Shown here piece after piece: positions 43,557 to 52,567 of a stretch of DNA of 64,000 bases. Below the pieces are notes generated by a model. The model saw only the letters and a list, made by a program, of their open reading frames with translations. It made no database searches and was not told where the DNA came from. Location: NCBI GenBank assembly GCA_965207945.1, contig OZ242303.1, positions 1,550,001 to 1,614,000 of the forward strand, written 5' to 3'. The translations under genes and the position numbers were made by a program. Numbering within the stretch: the first letter of the stretch is position 1; the number at the start of each line of letters is the position of its first letter. Origin of the DNA: JAAOII01 sp965207945 (GTDB lineage: Bacteria > Pseudomonadota > Gammaproteobacteria > CBDBNL01 > JAAOII01).

Positions 43557-44840
43557 TTACTCTTCCCTGTCATTTTTACTCTTCCTATTTTTACTCTTCC
43601 CTGGTTTTTCTGTCTCTCGATTATTCTTCATAACTGTTATTTCTTGCATAAGAATACGTGCCGCTGCGGACTTAACCATCTGCGGTAATTGCTTGCTTTT
43701 ACCATCGGCAAACAATAATAAAATCTCATTCTCATCTGAGCCAAATGCCTTATCCAAGACATTAACACATATCATATCCGCTCCCTTCTTTTTGAGCTTA
43801 TCTTTACCTTTTTTCTTTAACGCGCTACTACTGGCAGCCGACTCAGCAGCAAAACCTATAGCAAGGGATTTCGGTGGCATAAGAGTGCGCATATTAGCTA
43901 AAATATCTGGGTTAACAACCAACTTCAACGCAGCTGGAATAAGCTCTTTAGCTATTTTACTTTGCGATTGGCTTGCTGGTCGCCAATCTGCCACTGCCGC
44001 AGTCGCAATAAGAATATCTGTATCAGGCGCAATTTTTTCTGCCGCACTCATCATCTGCCGCGCACTCTCAACCTGAATCAAGCGACAGTTCGGCGGCGAG
44101 TCCAAAGCAACTGGACCTGAAATAAGAGTTACCTCAGCGCCTGCCTCCATCGCCGCTCTTGCCACAGCATAACCCATCTTACCGCTGCTATAGTTGCTAA
44201 TGTATCTAGCTTTATCCAAGGGTTCGCGAGTGGGTCCAGCAGTAACTACTATACGCGCTCCAGCTAATTCATTACGAGAGAACAGCGCGGCAGTTTGCCC
44301 GGCAATTTCATCAGGATCTTCTAACCGCCCTTGCCCTATTTCGCCACATGCCTGCCAGCCATCACCTGGTTGCGCAATGTATGTGTTTTTAAATTTTTTG
44401 AGCTGCTTAATGTTTTGTTGAGTAATACCCTTAGCCCACATTTCTTTGTTCATAGCAGGAGCTATTACACGAGGAGCAGTGGTTGCTAAAAAAACTGCAC
44501 TAAGCAAATCGCTTGCCGCGCCACTTGCCAGCCGTGCCAGCAAAGAAGCGCTCGCTGGAGCTATTACCAAAACATCCGCCCAGCGCGACAATTCAATATG
44601 TCCCATAGCACTCTCCTCGGCATAATCCACCAAGTCAATATGAACTTCGTTGCCAGATAATGCCTGCATAGTTAAAGGAGTGATAAATTCTGTTGCTTGT
44701 TGAGTCATAATCACGCGGGTTTGCGCTCCATTCTTTTGATAGAGTCGCAATAACTCAGCGGACTTGTAGGCGGCAATGCTGCCGCTAACTCCCAGCAGGA
44801 TATTCTTGTTGGAAAGGTTAGATAAATTCAATTGGTTCAA
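43557..44840 (-). CDS. coaBC: Bifunctional phosphopantothenoylcysteine synthetase/decarboxylase CoaBC
   Basis: The 427-residue enzyme makes 4'-phosphopantetheine from phosphopantothenate and cysteine in coenzyme A synthesis. The CoaC flavoprotein half has the family start LLGVSGSIAAYKSAELLR, then APAMNKEMWAKGITQQNIKQLKKFKN and the PxMNxxMW substrate site; the CoaB half has ISNYSSGKMGYAVARAAMEAGAEVTLISGP and TAAVADWRP. A lysine-rich linker (LKKKGKDKLKKKG) and a basic C-terminal tail of about 15 residues are added. Met2-region start at 44840. Confidence 0.96.
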   Translation of the reverse strand: MNQLNLSNLSNKNILLGVSGSIAAYKSAELLRLYQKNGAQTRVIMTQQATEFITPLTMQALSGNEVHIDLVDYAEESAMGHIELSRWADVLVIAPASASLLARLASGAASDLLSAVFLATTAPRVIAPAMNKEMWAKGITQQNIKQLKKFKNTYIAQPGDGWQACGEIGQGRLEDPDEIAGQTAALFSRNELAGARIVVTAGPTREPLDKARYISNYSSGKMGYAVARAAMEAGAEVTLISGPVALDSPPNCRLIQVESARQMMSAAEKIAPDTDILIATAAVADWRPASQSQSKIAKELIPAALKLVVNPDILANMRTLMPPKSLAIGFAAESAASSSALKKKGKDKLKKKGADMICVNVLDKAFGSDENEILLLFADGKSKQLPQMVKSAAARILMQEITVMKNNRETEKPGKSKNRKSKNDREE

Positions 44841-44978
44841 TCTTTATTAAAGCTTATTTATGCTGTCATTATAATATAGATAGTCCGCCCAGCGACAAGT
44901 GGCGTAATATTTGATTTATGGAGAAAGCGTGCTTGGCAGCAAATTATTACATACAGATTGTTGATAATTTATACTAAA

Positions 44979-46082
44979 ATGGTCTTAATGAATCATAATC
45001 TTACCACTGGAACTGATGTGGCAAATAATGAGGTGGCAACCCAGTTGCCGCAGCACGCTCACAAGCAAAGGCATGCCGGCAATGGCAGTATTCCTGCTTG
45101 GCGTATAAGTATTGCGCCTATGGTTAGCTACTCCACTAGGCAGATGCGCTACCTATGGCGTCAGCTATGCACCGGTTGTTTACTCTACACGGAGATGATT
45201 CCTGTCGCCTCAATGCTGCGCGGTAATCAAGGCGGTCATCGAGAAAGATTGCTGGGATATTCCGAATGCGAAAAACCACTGGCGCTACAGGTAGCAAGTA
45301 ATTCACCAACTGAACTTAAACAGGCAACTCGGCTGGCAATTGAATGGGGTTATGATGAAATAAATCTCAACACAGGTTGCCCAAGCTGTAAACTAACTCA
45401 AGCAGGCGTAGGGGCATATATGATAAAACAGCCGCAATTAACCGCTGAATGTATTGCGGCGATGAAAAGTATTAGCAATGCTGGCGGGATTAGCCGCATC
45501 GCTGTGACTCTAAAGACCCGCTTGGGCGTAGACGACTGGGATGATGATGAAAAGCTACACTACTTCATAGAGCAAACTCAGCAAGCAGGAGTAGACAGAG
45601 TTATAATTCACGCGCGCAAGGCATGGCTAAAAGGATTAAATCCAGCGCAAAACCGCAACACTCCACCATTGGACTATGAACGAGTGGCTCGCTTAAAAAA
45701 GGCATTCCCTGACTTACCCATAATCTTAAATGGTGGCATAAATAACATTGCAGAGCTCACAGCGCAGCTGGATAAATTTGACGGAGTAATGATAGGCAGA
45801 GCAGCATATCGCCAACCCTTGATATTGCAAGAAATTGCCCAACGTTTTTTTGCGGAAAAGAATGAGGTGCCCACTATAGAAGAATTGTTGGAAAGACAGC
45901 TAAACTATGCGCAAGAAAGGTGGCTAGGTGGAGAAGCATTTCGCTACACTGGGATGCATCTACTAAACATATATAATGGTAAGGCGGGAGCACGGCGTTA
46001 TCGCCAAGAATTAAGCAAGATGCTGCGGGAAAGCAAGCCGCCATCTGTTAGTGAAGTTTCCTCTTTTCTACCTTGTAGTTAA
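44979..46082 (+). CDS. dusA: DusA-type tRNA-dihydrouridine synthase homologue with Tyr at the catalytic Cys position
   Basis: The product aligns along the DusA core: RISIAPMVSYSTRQ, NTGCPSC, then the active-site loop, IHARKAWLKGLNPAQNRN, NGGINNIAELTAQLDKFDGVMIGRAAYRQP. DusA uses a Cys in GACLM as general acid; here the loop reads GAYMI, with Tyr147 (TAT at 45417-45419) in that position, while a new Cys sits in GCPSC (residue 137). Catalysis by this enzyme is therefore doubtful unless the other Cys substitutes. The N-terminus is about 40 residues longer than usual. The frame can be read from a TTG at 44958 or an ATG at 44979 or 44988; I chose 44979. Confidence 0.85.
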   Translation: MVLMNHNLTTGTDVANNEVATQLPQHAHKQRHAGNGSIPAWRISIAPMVSYSTRQMRYLWRQLCTGCLLYTEMIPVASMLRGNQGGHRERLLGYSECEKPLALQVASNSPTELKQATRLAIEWGYDEINLNTGCPSCKLTQAGVGAYMIKQPQLTAECIAAMKSISNAGGISRIAVTLKTRLGVDDWDDDEKLHYFIEQTQQAGVDRVIIHARKAWLKGLNPAQNRNTPPLDYERVARLKKAFPDLPIILNGGINNIAELTAQLDKFDGVMIGRAAYRQPLILQEIAQRFFAEKNEVPTIEELLERQLNYAQERWLGGEAFRYTGMHLLNIYNGKAGARRYRQELSKMLRESKPPSVSEVSSFLPCS

Positions 46083-46140
46083 TGATAATGGATTATTGCA
46101 AACATGCAATATAATTAAATATTTACTAAGAAATAATATT

Positions 46141-46812
46141 ATGACCAAAAAGAGAATCGCTATATTAATCAGCGGGCGTGGTTCCAACATGTTGGCGTTA
46201 GCGCAGGCAATGAAAGAAGGAAAGATTAATGGTGAAGTCTGCGCAGTACTCAGCAACAAGGGCGATGCCCAAGGTATTGTAACTGCAAAAGAGTTAGGCC
46301 TGCCAGCAAGAGCGCTGGATAAAAAATCTTTCCCCAGTCGGCAAGATTATGAAAAAGAACTAATGAAAGAACTGCAAGCATCCCAACCAGATTTAGTAGT
46401 CCTAGCTGGGTTTCTCCATATACTTGGCAAAGAAATTATTAGCCGTTACTACGGCAAAATGATTAATATTCATCCTTCCTTATTGCCCAAGTATCCAGGA
46501 CTCCATACCCATGACAAAGTAATTGAAGCCAAAGAAAAATTCCACGGACTAAGCATTCATTACACTAATAATGATTTGGATGCTGGTCCTATGATATTGC
46601 AAAAAGCAATAGAAATTCTGCCGCATGATAGCGCAGATTTGCTGACAGAACGCCTGCTACCTTTTGAACATAGTTGTCTGGTAAAGGTTATTAGTTGGGC
46701 GGCTAACGATAGATTACAACTAACTACCGAAGATAGAGTTCAACTTGACAATAAAGTAATACCTACTGACGGCATAAAATTAACTGCTAAAGAAGACACC
46801 TCCGATTTATAG
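46141..46812 (+). CDS. purN: Phosphoribosylglycinamide formyltransferase PurN
   Basis: The 223-residue enzyme transfers a formyl group from 10-formyl-THF to GAR. The start at 46141 (MTKKRIAILISGRGSNMLAL) matches the family; upstream readable codons from 46051 are within the dusA reading-through region and do not look like PurN. Motifs are LAGFLHILG, and the catalytic segment MINIHPSLLPKYPGLHTHDK. A C-terminal tail of about 25 residues is added. It converges with purM, leaving 32 bp between. Confidence 0.96.
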   Translation: MTKKRIAILISGRGSNMLALAQAMKEGKINGEVCAVLSNKGDAQGIVTAKELGLPARALDKKSFPSRQDYEKELMKELQASQPDLVVLAGFLHILGKEIISRYYGKMINIHPSLLPKYPGLHTHDKVIEAKEKFHGLSIHYTNNDLDAGPMILQKAIEILPHDSADLLTERLLPFEHSCLVKVISWAANDRLQLTTEDRVQLDNKVIPTDGIKLTAKEDTSDL

Positions 46813-46844
46813 CGCTATATTTTTAATAATGCTTATCTCTTATA

Positions 46845-48002
46845 TCAGATGTAAATAACTTCTTGGTTATTGTTTGATATGCGGACTAAGCTGCCAATAA
46901 GTCGCGCTTGATTGCCAGATTTTTGTAGTAATTCTATTAGCTCATCTGTTTGTGATGCAGGGTGGATAATTGCCATGCCTATGCCACAATTAAATGTTTT
47001 AAGCATTTCTTCATCACTTAGATTACTTGCTTGTTGCACTATATCAAATACCTCAGGGGCATTCTTTTTATCATAAGCATCTGCAATATTTATTTGCGCT
47101 GTCCAGCCATTTGGCACTGCACGCGGCAGATTCTCAGTCATCCCACCACCAGTAATATGCGCTAAACCCTTTATCTTGATATTGCTGTTATCTTTAATAT
47201 TTCTGATAGCTTTAACATAAATGTTAGTTGGTGTCATCAATGCCTCTTTAACTGATTTATCCTGAGATTTACCTTTCAGTTGCTGAGTTAGGTCTATTTT
47301 TTCTTCTTTGATTAACTGCCTAATCAAAGAAAAGCCATTTGAATGTATTCCAGAGGAAGTGATGCCAACTATGTTTTGGTCTTCGTCAACTTTGTTGGCA
47401 TGGGGATTTATAATTTCGTCTTTTTCAACCATCCCCACTGCAAAGCCCGCTATGTCAAAACTGCCTTTAGGATATAGCCCTGGCATCTCAGCGGTCTCTC
47501 CCCCCACCAATCGCGCCCCAGATTGTTCACATCCATCGTATATACCTTTAATAACCGCTAACGCTTGTTTTTCATCCAAAACACCAGTGGCGTAATAATC
47601 CAAAAATAATTTGGGTTCTGCCCCACAGCAAATAATGTCATTAACGCACATAGCAACCAGGTCTATACCCAAACAATGATAGTCGCTTTTATTTCCATCT
47701 TCTGCTAAGTCAAGCTTTGTCCCAACTCCATCTGTTGCGGTTGCGATAACTGGATTTTTGTAACCCTTTGGGATTTCATAAAGAGATGAGAATCCTCCTA
47801 TGATTGAAAGCGTCCCAGGCAGAGAATCTAATGAAGCGTCTGATTCTCTGCCTGATACTCTGGGTCCTTCCATGGAGGCAATCTTCTGCACCAAAGATGC
47901 CGCTTTGTCTATGTTGACACCAGAGTCCTTGTATGTTGTGGAAGTTGTAGATGATGTTGATGGTTTTCCTTCGCTGGTTATACTATCTTTATTATTTTCC
48001 AT
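46845..48002 (-). CDS. purM: Phosphoribosylformylglycinamidine cyclo-ligase PurM
   Basis: The 385-residue product closes the imidazole ring to AIR. Recognisable are TATDGVGTKLDLA, GIDLVAMCVNDIICCGAEPKLFLDYYATG, GGETAEMPGLY and LAHITGGGMTENLPRAVP. The family is about 345 residues; the extra is a Ser/Thr-rich N-terminal stretch (TSSTTSTT) before DSGVNIDKA. I place the start at 48002 (1 bp after the stop of the basic upstream gene); 48017 is an alternative with a nearby GAG. The track-like hydrophobic extension beyond 48017 is rejected. Confidence 0.93.
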   Translation of the reverse strand: MENNKDSITSEGKPSTSSTTSTTYKDSGVNIDKAASLVQKIASMEGPRVSGRESDASLDSLPGTLSIIGGFSSLYEIPKGYKNPVIATATDGVGTKLDLAEDGNKSDYHCLGIDLVAMCVNDIICCGAEPKLFLDYYATGVLDEKQALAVIKGIYDGCEQSGARLVGGETAEMPGLYPKGSFDIAGFAVGMVEKDEIINPHANKVDEDQNIVGITSSGIHSNGFSLIRQLIKEEKIDLTQQLKGKSQDKSVKEALMTPTNIYVKAIRNIKDNSNIKIKGLAHITGGGMTENLPRAVPNGWTAQINIADAYDKKNAPEVFDIVQQASNLSDEEMLKTFNCGIGMAIIHPASQTDELIELLQKSGNQARLIGSLVRISNNNQEVIYI

Positions 48003-48003
48003 A

Positions 48004-48594
48004 TTATTTATTATCATAATCTCGTTCACTAAACCTAAGAAAGCGATTTGATACTTTGCCTTTAATTTTCTTTTTCTGTTCTTTTGCCTTACCATCAACA
48101 ACAAGCATACCATTACGCATTTTATCAACACCGCCATTAATATGCTCACCTGTAGAAGAACCAAATTTTACATTAAATCCTTTGACTAATTCTTCCTTCC
48201 GCTTTCGTTCTAATTCGTTGCGTTCTAACTCGCCTTCTCTAGATTCCAGATTATGACGTATTTGTCTCTCTGAAGAACGTAGGTACCCTGAATAACTTTT
48301 TCGTGCTATGTCTTTTTTTACACCTGCATGGTTATGGGTTTGTTTGCTCATCACATTTTTACGATTACGATTACGCAAATACCCTCCCTTGTTGGTATTG
48401 TCTTGCTCAATTCCTTCCTCGGTAGGTCGCCCAGTTACTTCCTGGACTCCTTCAGGAGTAAATTGCTTCTTGCCGAGAATTAAATCTCTCCAATCATTGC
48501 TACTAGTTTTATGATGGTCGTCATTGCCATCACTATGTTGTTTTTCTTGATGTTTGCCTCCGCCATTCTTTTTAGAAAAAGTTGGTTTAATCAT
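48004..48594 (-). CDS. Basic low-complexity protein of unknown function upstream of purM
   Basis: The 196-residue product is rich in Lys, Arg, Asn, Ser and Glu, has no membrane segment or signal, and has three variants of a short motif (GGYLRNRNR, SGYLRSSER, and RFLRFSERDYDNK near the end). A Lys/Glu alternation near residues 115-135 suggests a charged helix. It might bind nucleic acid (inference only). It ends 1 bp before the purM start, so it is likely co-translated. No known family was recognised. Confidence 0.55.
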   Translation of the reverse strand: MIKPTFSKKNGGGKHQEKQHSDGNDDHHKTSSNDWRDLILGKKQFTPEGVQEVTGRPTEEGIEQDNTNKGGYLRNRNRKNVMSKQTHNHAGVKKDIARKSYSGYLRSSERQIRHNLESREGELERNELERKRKEELVKGFNVKFGSSTGEHINGGVDKMRNGMLVVDGKAKEQKKKIKGKVSNRFLRFSERDYDNK

Positions 48595-48642
48595 AACTAT
48601 AAATTCATGCGAATTAATGTGAATATTCCTGTAACCTAATTA

Positions 48643-49284
48643 TTAATAATTAGTAGTTGTATTATACACGACAATAATCAATTCAGCTGGTCCATGAGCA
48701 CCTATCTGCAAGGTCTGCTCAATATCTGCGGTGCGTGAAGGTCCAGTTATAAAGTTGATAGGTCCCGCAGCATTATGAAACATCTCTCCAGCATTAGAAT
48801 TATGTAAGTCCTCAAAATAAAAGAATATATCATCTTGCTGTAAAAACACACAATGACTATGAGGAAGGAAGTTCAATCCAGTTGGTGATGAAACACTACA
48901 AGCAATTGCAACAGAGCCACTTTCAGCGATACCCGCCCGCGCCCTCACTGCTGCTTGCTGGATATCCTCGCTAATTACATAATCTTGCTCATCATAGCCA
49001 TGATGTTGCCAGGGCAAAGAACGCAGCATATCATCTTGGGGCAGATAAACATCCTTAACTCGCCATATCTCTTGCAGTTGTGTTAGCGCATCTTTTGCCT
49101 GATTAACCACAATAATTTTTGCCCCTGTTGTTTCCACAGCTTGGCTAAAAACACTTAGGGGGTTATCTATATCCGCATTAAAATGAGTATACAGGGGCTT
49201 ACTCCTGCCATTGTTCCTACCATTATTAATGGCATGAGGTTTATTGCTGTTAAGCTGACTTAGGATTTTGGCGCGGCTACTAAT
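48643..49284 (-). CDS. lutC: LutC-type lactate utilisation protein, apparently starting at ATT
   Basis: The DUF162/LUD-domain protein is part of the LutABC lactate oxidation complex. The ATG-like start usually taken by gene finders is a GTG at 49137, giving 164 residues. However, the same frame remains open upstream to a TAA at 49306, and the extra residues (SSRAKILSQLNSNKPHAINN, then PLYTHFNADIDN) look like a normal LutC N-terminus. No ATG, GTG or TTG is available there. An ATT at 49284 preceded by GAGG eight bases upstream gives a 213-residue protein, typical for the family, overlapping lutB by 25 bp. I annotate that longer form. Confidence 0.8.
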   Translation of the reverse strand: MSSRAKILSQLNSNKPHAINNGRNNGRSKPLYTHFNADIDNPLSVFSQAVETTGAKIIVVNQAKDALTQLQEIWRVKDVYLPQDDMLRSLPWQHHGYDEQDYVISEDIQQAAVRARAGIAESGSVAIACSVSSPTGLNFLPHSHCVFLQQDDIFFYFEDLHNSNAGEMFHNAAGPINFITGPSRTADIEQTLQIGAHGPAELIIVVYNTTTNY

Positions 49285-50615
49285 AGTGCTATCCTCAAAA
49301 ATTTCTTAACTACGAACATAGAAGCATAATACAATCTGGGATGCATTGCCAGCTCCATGTATATCTTCACTAGGGACTTCCACCAATTGAAAGATTTGCC
49401 TCCTTCATTCTGCTCTTCGCGTAAATCACGCAGCATATCAGTTAATGGTATTTTAACTGGGCATACCTCCACGCACCTACCACATAAACTTGAAGCATTG
49501 GGGAGGTGGCGTGCTTGATGAGCGTCAGCCAACAAAGGAGTCAGCACCGAACCAAGAGGACCAGGATACACCGAACCATAAGCAGTGCCACCTATTGAAG
49601 TATAAACTGGACAATGATTCAAACAAGCTCCGCATCTAATACACTTAAGTATTTCGCGATACTTGCTGTTATATATTTTACTCCGTCCATTATCCAACAA
49701 AATAAAGTGGCGTTCCAGGGGGGCATTAATGAGGGTATCATCAAGGGGGGTATCATTAAGACGGGCATCATTAAGAGGCGCCTGTGCCCCACCCAATAAA
49801 CTTACATAACAAGTCACCCTTTGTCCTGTGGCGCTATTGGTTAACAAACGCATCATCAAAAAAGCATCATTGATTGTGGGTACAACCTTCTCAATGCCAA
49901 CGGTGACTATATGCACCTTAGGAAGCCCCGAAGTGAGGTCGCCATTCCCTTCATTGGTGAGCAACATCATCCCCCCACTTTCGGCAATCAAAAAATTAGC
50001 CCCTGTTATGCCAATATCCGCTTCTACATATTTACGTCGTAACATAAGGCGCGCCTCTGCTACTAATTGTGGCGGTGTGCTTATGTCGCGCTCGCCCAGC
50101 TTATGGTGCTTCTTGAAAAGGGCGGTGATTTCAGCGCGGGTTTTATGAACCGCGGGAGCTACTATATGAGATGGCTTTTCCTTGGCAAGTTGAATAATAT
50201 ATTCTCCCAAGTCGGTTTCCACAGCGCGTATACCTGCTGTTTCAAGTTCTGTCGCCAGGTTGGTCTCCTCGCTGACCATGCTTTTACCCTTGGTTATTAA
50301 TTTAGCATTATGGCGTTGACTTATATCCAGAACTATTTGATTAAGTTGCTCTCCATCTTCAGCCCAATGAACTTGAGCACCAGATGATATGGCTTTCTCT
50401 TCAAACTGTTGCAGATAATAGCCAAGATTATCCAACGTGTGCTGTTTAATATCCGCTCCTTGTTGCTTTAATTTATCAAAGTTGCTGATAGAATTAATTC
50501 CTTTAATTCTCTTACCAATAAATCCACTACTAGCGCGCGCAAAGGCGGTTTGCAAGTTAGAATCATGCAAGGCATCCCGCGAGCTCGCTATAAAATTTTC
50601 ACTATTTATTTGCAT
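49260..50615 (-). CDS. lutB: LutB-type iron-sulfur lactate utilisation protein
   Basis: The 451-residue protein has an N-terminal LUD domain (LMRTALRASSG-like start, LGGEDISTPPQLVAEARLMLRRKY) and C-terminal ferredoxin motifs CIRCGACLNHCPVY and CGRCVEVCPVK, for two 4Fe-4S clusters. The central region carries an in-frame repeat insertion (about residues 273-297; NDARLNDTPLDDT) at 49718-49779. It follows lutA by 36 bp and overlaps lutC by 25 bp. Confidence 0.93.
   Translation of the reverse strand: MQINSENFIASSRDALHDSNLQTAFARASSGFIGKRIKGINSISNFDKLKQQGADIKQHTLDNLGYYLQQFEEKAISSGAQVHWAEDGEQLNQIVLDISQRHNAKLITKGKSMVSEETNLATELETAGIRAVETDLGEYIIQLAKEKPSHIVAPAVHKTRAEITALFKKHHKLGERDISTPPQLVAEARLMLRRKYVEADIGITGANFLIAESGGMMLLTNEGNGDLTSGLPKVHIVTVGIEKVVPTINDAFLMMRLLTNSATGQRVTCYVSLLGGAQAPLNDARLNDTPLDDTLINAPLERHFILLDNGRSKIYNSKYREILKCIRCGACLNHCPVYTSIGGTAYGSVYPGPLGSVLTPLLADAHQARHLPNASSLCGRCVEVCPVKIPLTDMLRDLREEQNEGGKSFNWWKSLVKIYMELAMHPRLYYASMFVVKKFLRIALLVAAPKS
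49718..49779. repeat. 15-bp tandem repeat in lutB
   Basis: Plus-strand units GGGCATTAATGA, GGGTATCATCAAGGG, GGGTATCATTAAGAC and GGGCATCATTAAGAG have a 15-bp period and encode LNDARLNDTPLDDTLINA-type residues on the minus strand. The core TTAATGATACCCCCC is shared with the mutL repeat at 35770, in the same reading frame (NDTPL). Confidence 0.85.
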
Positions 50616-50651
50616 AAAGGAAGACGCATCATATCAAGTAATAATAATATT

Positions 50652-51608
50652 CTATTTTCCATAAGACCATCGGGGTTTAAGTATCCTGCCAAGTGGGGCG
50701 AGAGTCCGCCAAGCTCCAGTTAATAACTCGCTGATATGATAAAAATAAATCTGTTGTTGTCGTTTGCGTGAGTGGCGCGCCAGATGCAACAAGCAGCCCA
50801 AGTCGGTTGAAGTAACGATAAATGGAGAAGCAGATTTTACATTATCTAATGAATCATTTTTTGAGATATTATTTGGACTCGCCCCCTCAGTTAATTTTGG
50901 AGATTGCACAGCAACAGCATCATTAATTTTATCGTCCGCCATCCGCTTTGCCAGATGCGGATACTTCATACAAAAAGTTCCACCAAACCCACAACATACC
51001 TCTTTGTTTGTTAGGTCATTGACTGTAATATTGCAATACTTCTTAAGTGCTGCGCGCGGTGATTCACTAATTTTCATTTCACGCAAAGCAGCGCAATTAT
51101 CATGATAGACAACCTGCGGATTAGGCAATCCATCAGCTGGGTTAGGAGAATACGGACGGGGTTGAGATGCTGACGACTTCTGTGAACTCGCCCCCTCCTG
51201 AAGCAAAAATTCAGTTAACTCGAATGTCTTAGCAGCAAGTTTACGCGCATCATTTTGCAGCTCGTCGGGAGATGAAGATGAAGCTGGAGATGGGCTATTA
51301 GACGAACTTTGACACAAAGAAACATAATGATGTTTTATCATACCAGCACAAGAAGCGCTTGGCACTATAACCTTATCGTATTCTTTTAGGGACTCAATAT
51401 TCTGGATTGCCATTTTGCGCGCCTCATCAATATAGCCATTGGTATAGCCTGGCTGACCGCAGCAGACCTGCTGCTTGGCAAGAACTATGCTTGTTGACGA
51501 CTGATGCGCCGCATACTCATTTAATAATTGCATACAGCTTTTAGCAACTGAGGGGCGAAACAAATCCGCCAAACAGGTTACCATTAAAGCTATCTTCCTT
51601 TCTTTCAT
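50652..51608 (-). CDS. lutA: LutA-type lactate utilisation protein (CCG-domain)
   Basis: The 318-residue protein has two cysteine-rich CCG domains (RPSVAKSCMQLL and QVCCGQPGYTNGY; EVCCGFGGTFCMKYPHLAKRM), as in glycolate oxidase GlcF-type subunits. The family is about 240 residues; extra Ser/Pro/Ala stretches are inserted near residues 100-118 and 143-167. Together with lutB and lutC it oxidises L-lactate to pyruvate and feeds electrons to the respiratory chain. It leads the operon. Confidence 0.92.
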   Translation of the reverse strand: MKERKIALMVTCLADLFRPSVAKSCMQLLNEYAAHQSSTSIVLAKQQVCCGQPGYTNGYIDEARKMAIQNIESLKEYDKVIVPSASCAGMIKHHYVSLCQSSSNSPSPASSSSPDELQNDARKLAAKTFELTEFLLQEGASSQKSSASQPRPYSPNPADGLPNPQVVYHDNCAALREMKISESPRAALKKYCNITVNDLTNKEVCCGFGGTFCMKYPHLAKRMADDKINDAVAVQSPKLTEGASPNNISKNDSLDNVKSASPFIVTSTDLGCLLHLARHSRKRQQQIYFYHISELLTGAWRTLAPLGRILKPRWSYGK

Positions 51609-51663
51609 TGCTTAGTTATTTACCAGCTTACTTATGTATATAAGTAGCAGCAGGACTAGAAGA

Positions 51664-52491
51664 TTATGTATCAATATCAAAAAGCGCCCAGGCAGGAGCA
51701 TGATCGGAAGGCGTCTGCATTCCTCTAATTTCATAATCAACTCCAACATCCACACACTTTTCTTGCAACGACTTACTTGCCAAAATTAAATCAATGCGCA
51801 AACCCCGTTTCGGCTCTCTATCAAAACCGCGACTACGATAATCAAACCAACTAAAGGTGTCGGTATTATCCGCTTGGCGTAGGCGGAAAGTATCTGCTAA
51901 CCCCCAACTCATTAAATTGCGCATCATCTCTCTTTCTTCCGGTAAAAAAGCGCACTTGCCCGTCTTAAGCCATCTTTTTTTATTATCCTCGCCTATGCCT
52001 ATATCCACATCCTCGGGTGCTATATTCATATCTCCTATGACAACTACAGAAGATTCTGGTGAATGCCTCTCTTGCAGATGCTTCATAAGACGCTTATAGA
52101 ACCTCTCCTTATAAGGAAACTTGCGTGGATGATCGCGACTCTCCCCCTGCGGGAAGTAGCCATTTAGCACAAATAAATCCGAGCCATCTTTCAGCTGAAA
52201 GCGAGCTTCTATGAAACGGCTTTGTGTATCCTGTTTCTCATTAGGAAAGCCCTTTTGTAAATCAAACATATCATGGCGCGCCATTATTGCAACTCCATAG
52301 TGAGTTGGCTCACCTATATAAGAAACATCATATCCCAAAGAGCGAATATCTTGTTCAGGGAAGTCGGCATCGGTTACCTTAGTTTCTTGCAATCCTATGA
52401 TATCTGGCTGATGTTTATCAATTAGTTTTTGAATTTGTCCGCTTTCTAATCTCTTGCGGATACTATTTACATTAAAAGTTACTATTTTCAT
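51664..52491 (-). CDS. xthA: Exodeoxyribonuclease III
   Basis: The 275-residue metal-dependent enzyme repairs abasic sites. Motifs are MKIVTFNVNSIRKRLES, GLQETKVTDADFPEQ, GYFPQGESRDHPRKFPYK, VIGDMNIAPEDVDIG and the C-terminal TPSDHAPAW. I use the ATG at 52491; a GTG one codon upstream (52494) also opens the frame. Size is slightly larger than E. coli XthA (268). Confidence 0.96.
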   Translation of the reverse strand: MKIVTFNVNSIRKRLESGQIQKLIDKHQPDIIGLQETKVTDADFPEQDIRSLGYDVSYIGEPTHYGVAIMARHDMFDLQKGFPNEKQDTQSRFIEARFQLKDGSDLFVLNGYFPQGESRDHPRKFPYKERFYKRLMKHLQERHSPESSVVVIGDMNIAPEDVDIGIGEDNKKRWLKTGKCAFLPEEREMMRNLMSWGLADTFRLRQADNTDTFSWFDYRSRGFDREPKRGLRIDLILASKSLQEKCVDVGVDYEIRGMQTPSDHAPAWALFDIDT

Positions 52492-52567
52492 CACGTTAAA
52501 TTAAGTTAGTAATATCTCCAACATATATGCATTATACATTAGTAAGATGCGAGCATAGTGATAGTTT

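Noticed and set aside
46051..46141. Upstream GTG start of purN at 46051
   Set aside because: The added residues overlap the dusA end and have no PurN similarity. MTKKRIAILISGRGSN at 46141 fits.
48017..48164. Long upstream extension of purM to 48164
   Set aside because: It is a hydrophobic stretch inside the upstream basic gene, read out of its frame; PurM proteins begin near the Ser/Thr-rich stretch.
49137..49139. GTG at 49137 as the lutC start
   Set aside because: It removes about 49 residues that look like a normal LutC N-terminus and gives a protein shorter than its family. An ATT at 49284 with a good GAGG site explains the longer frame better.
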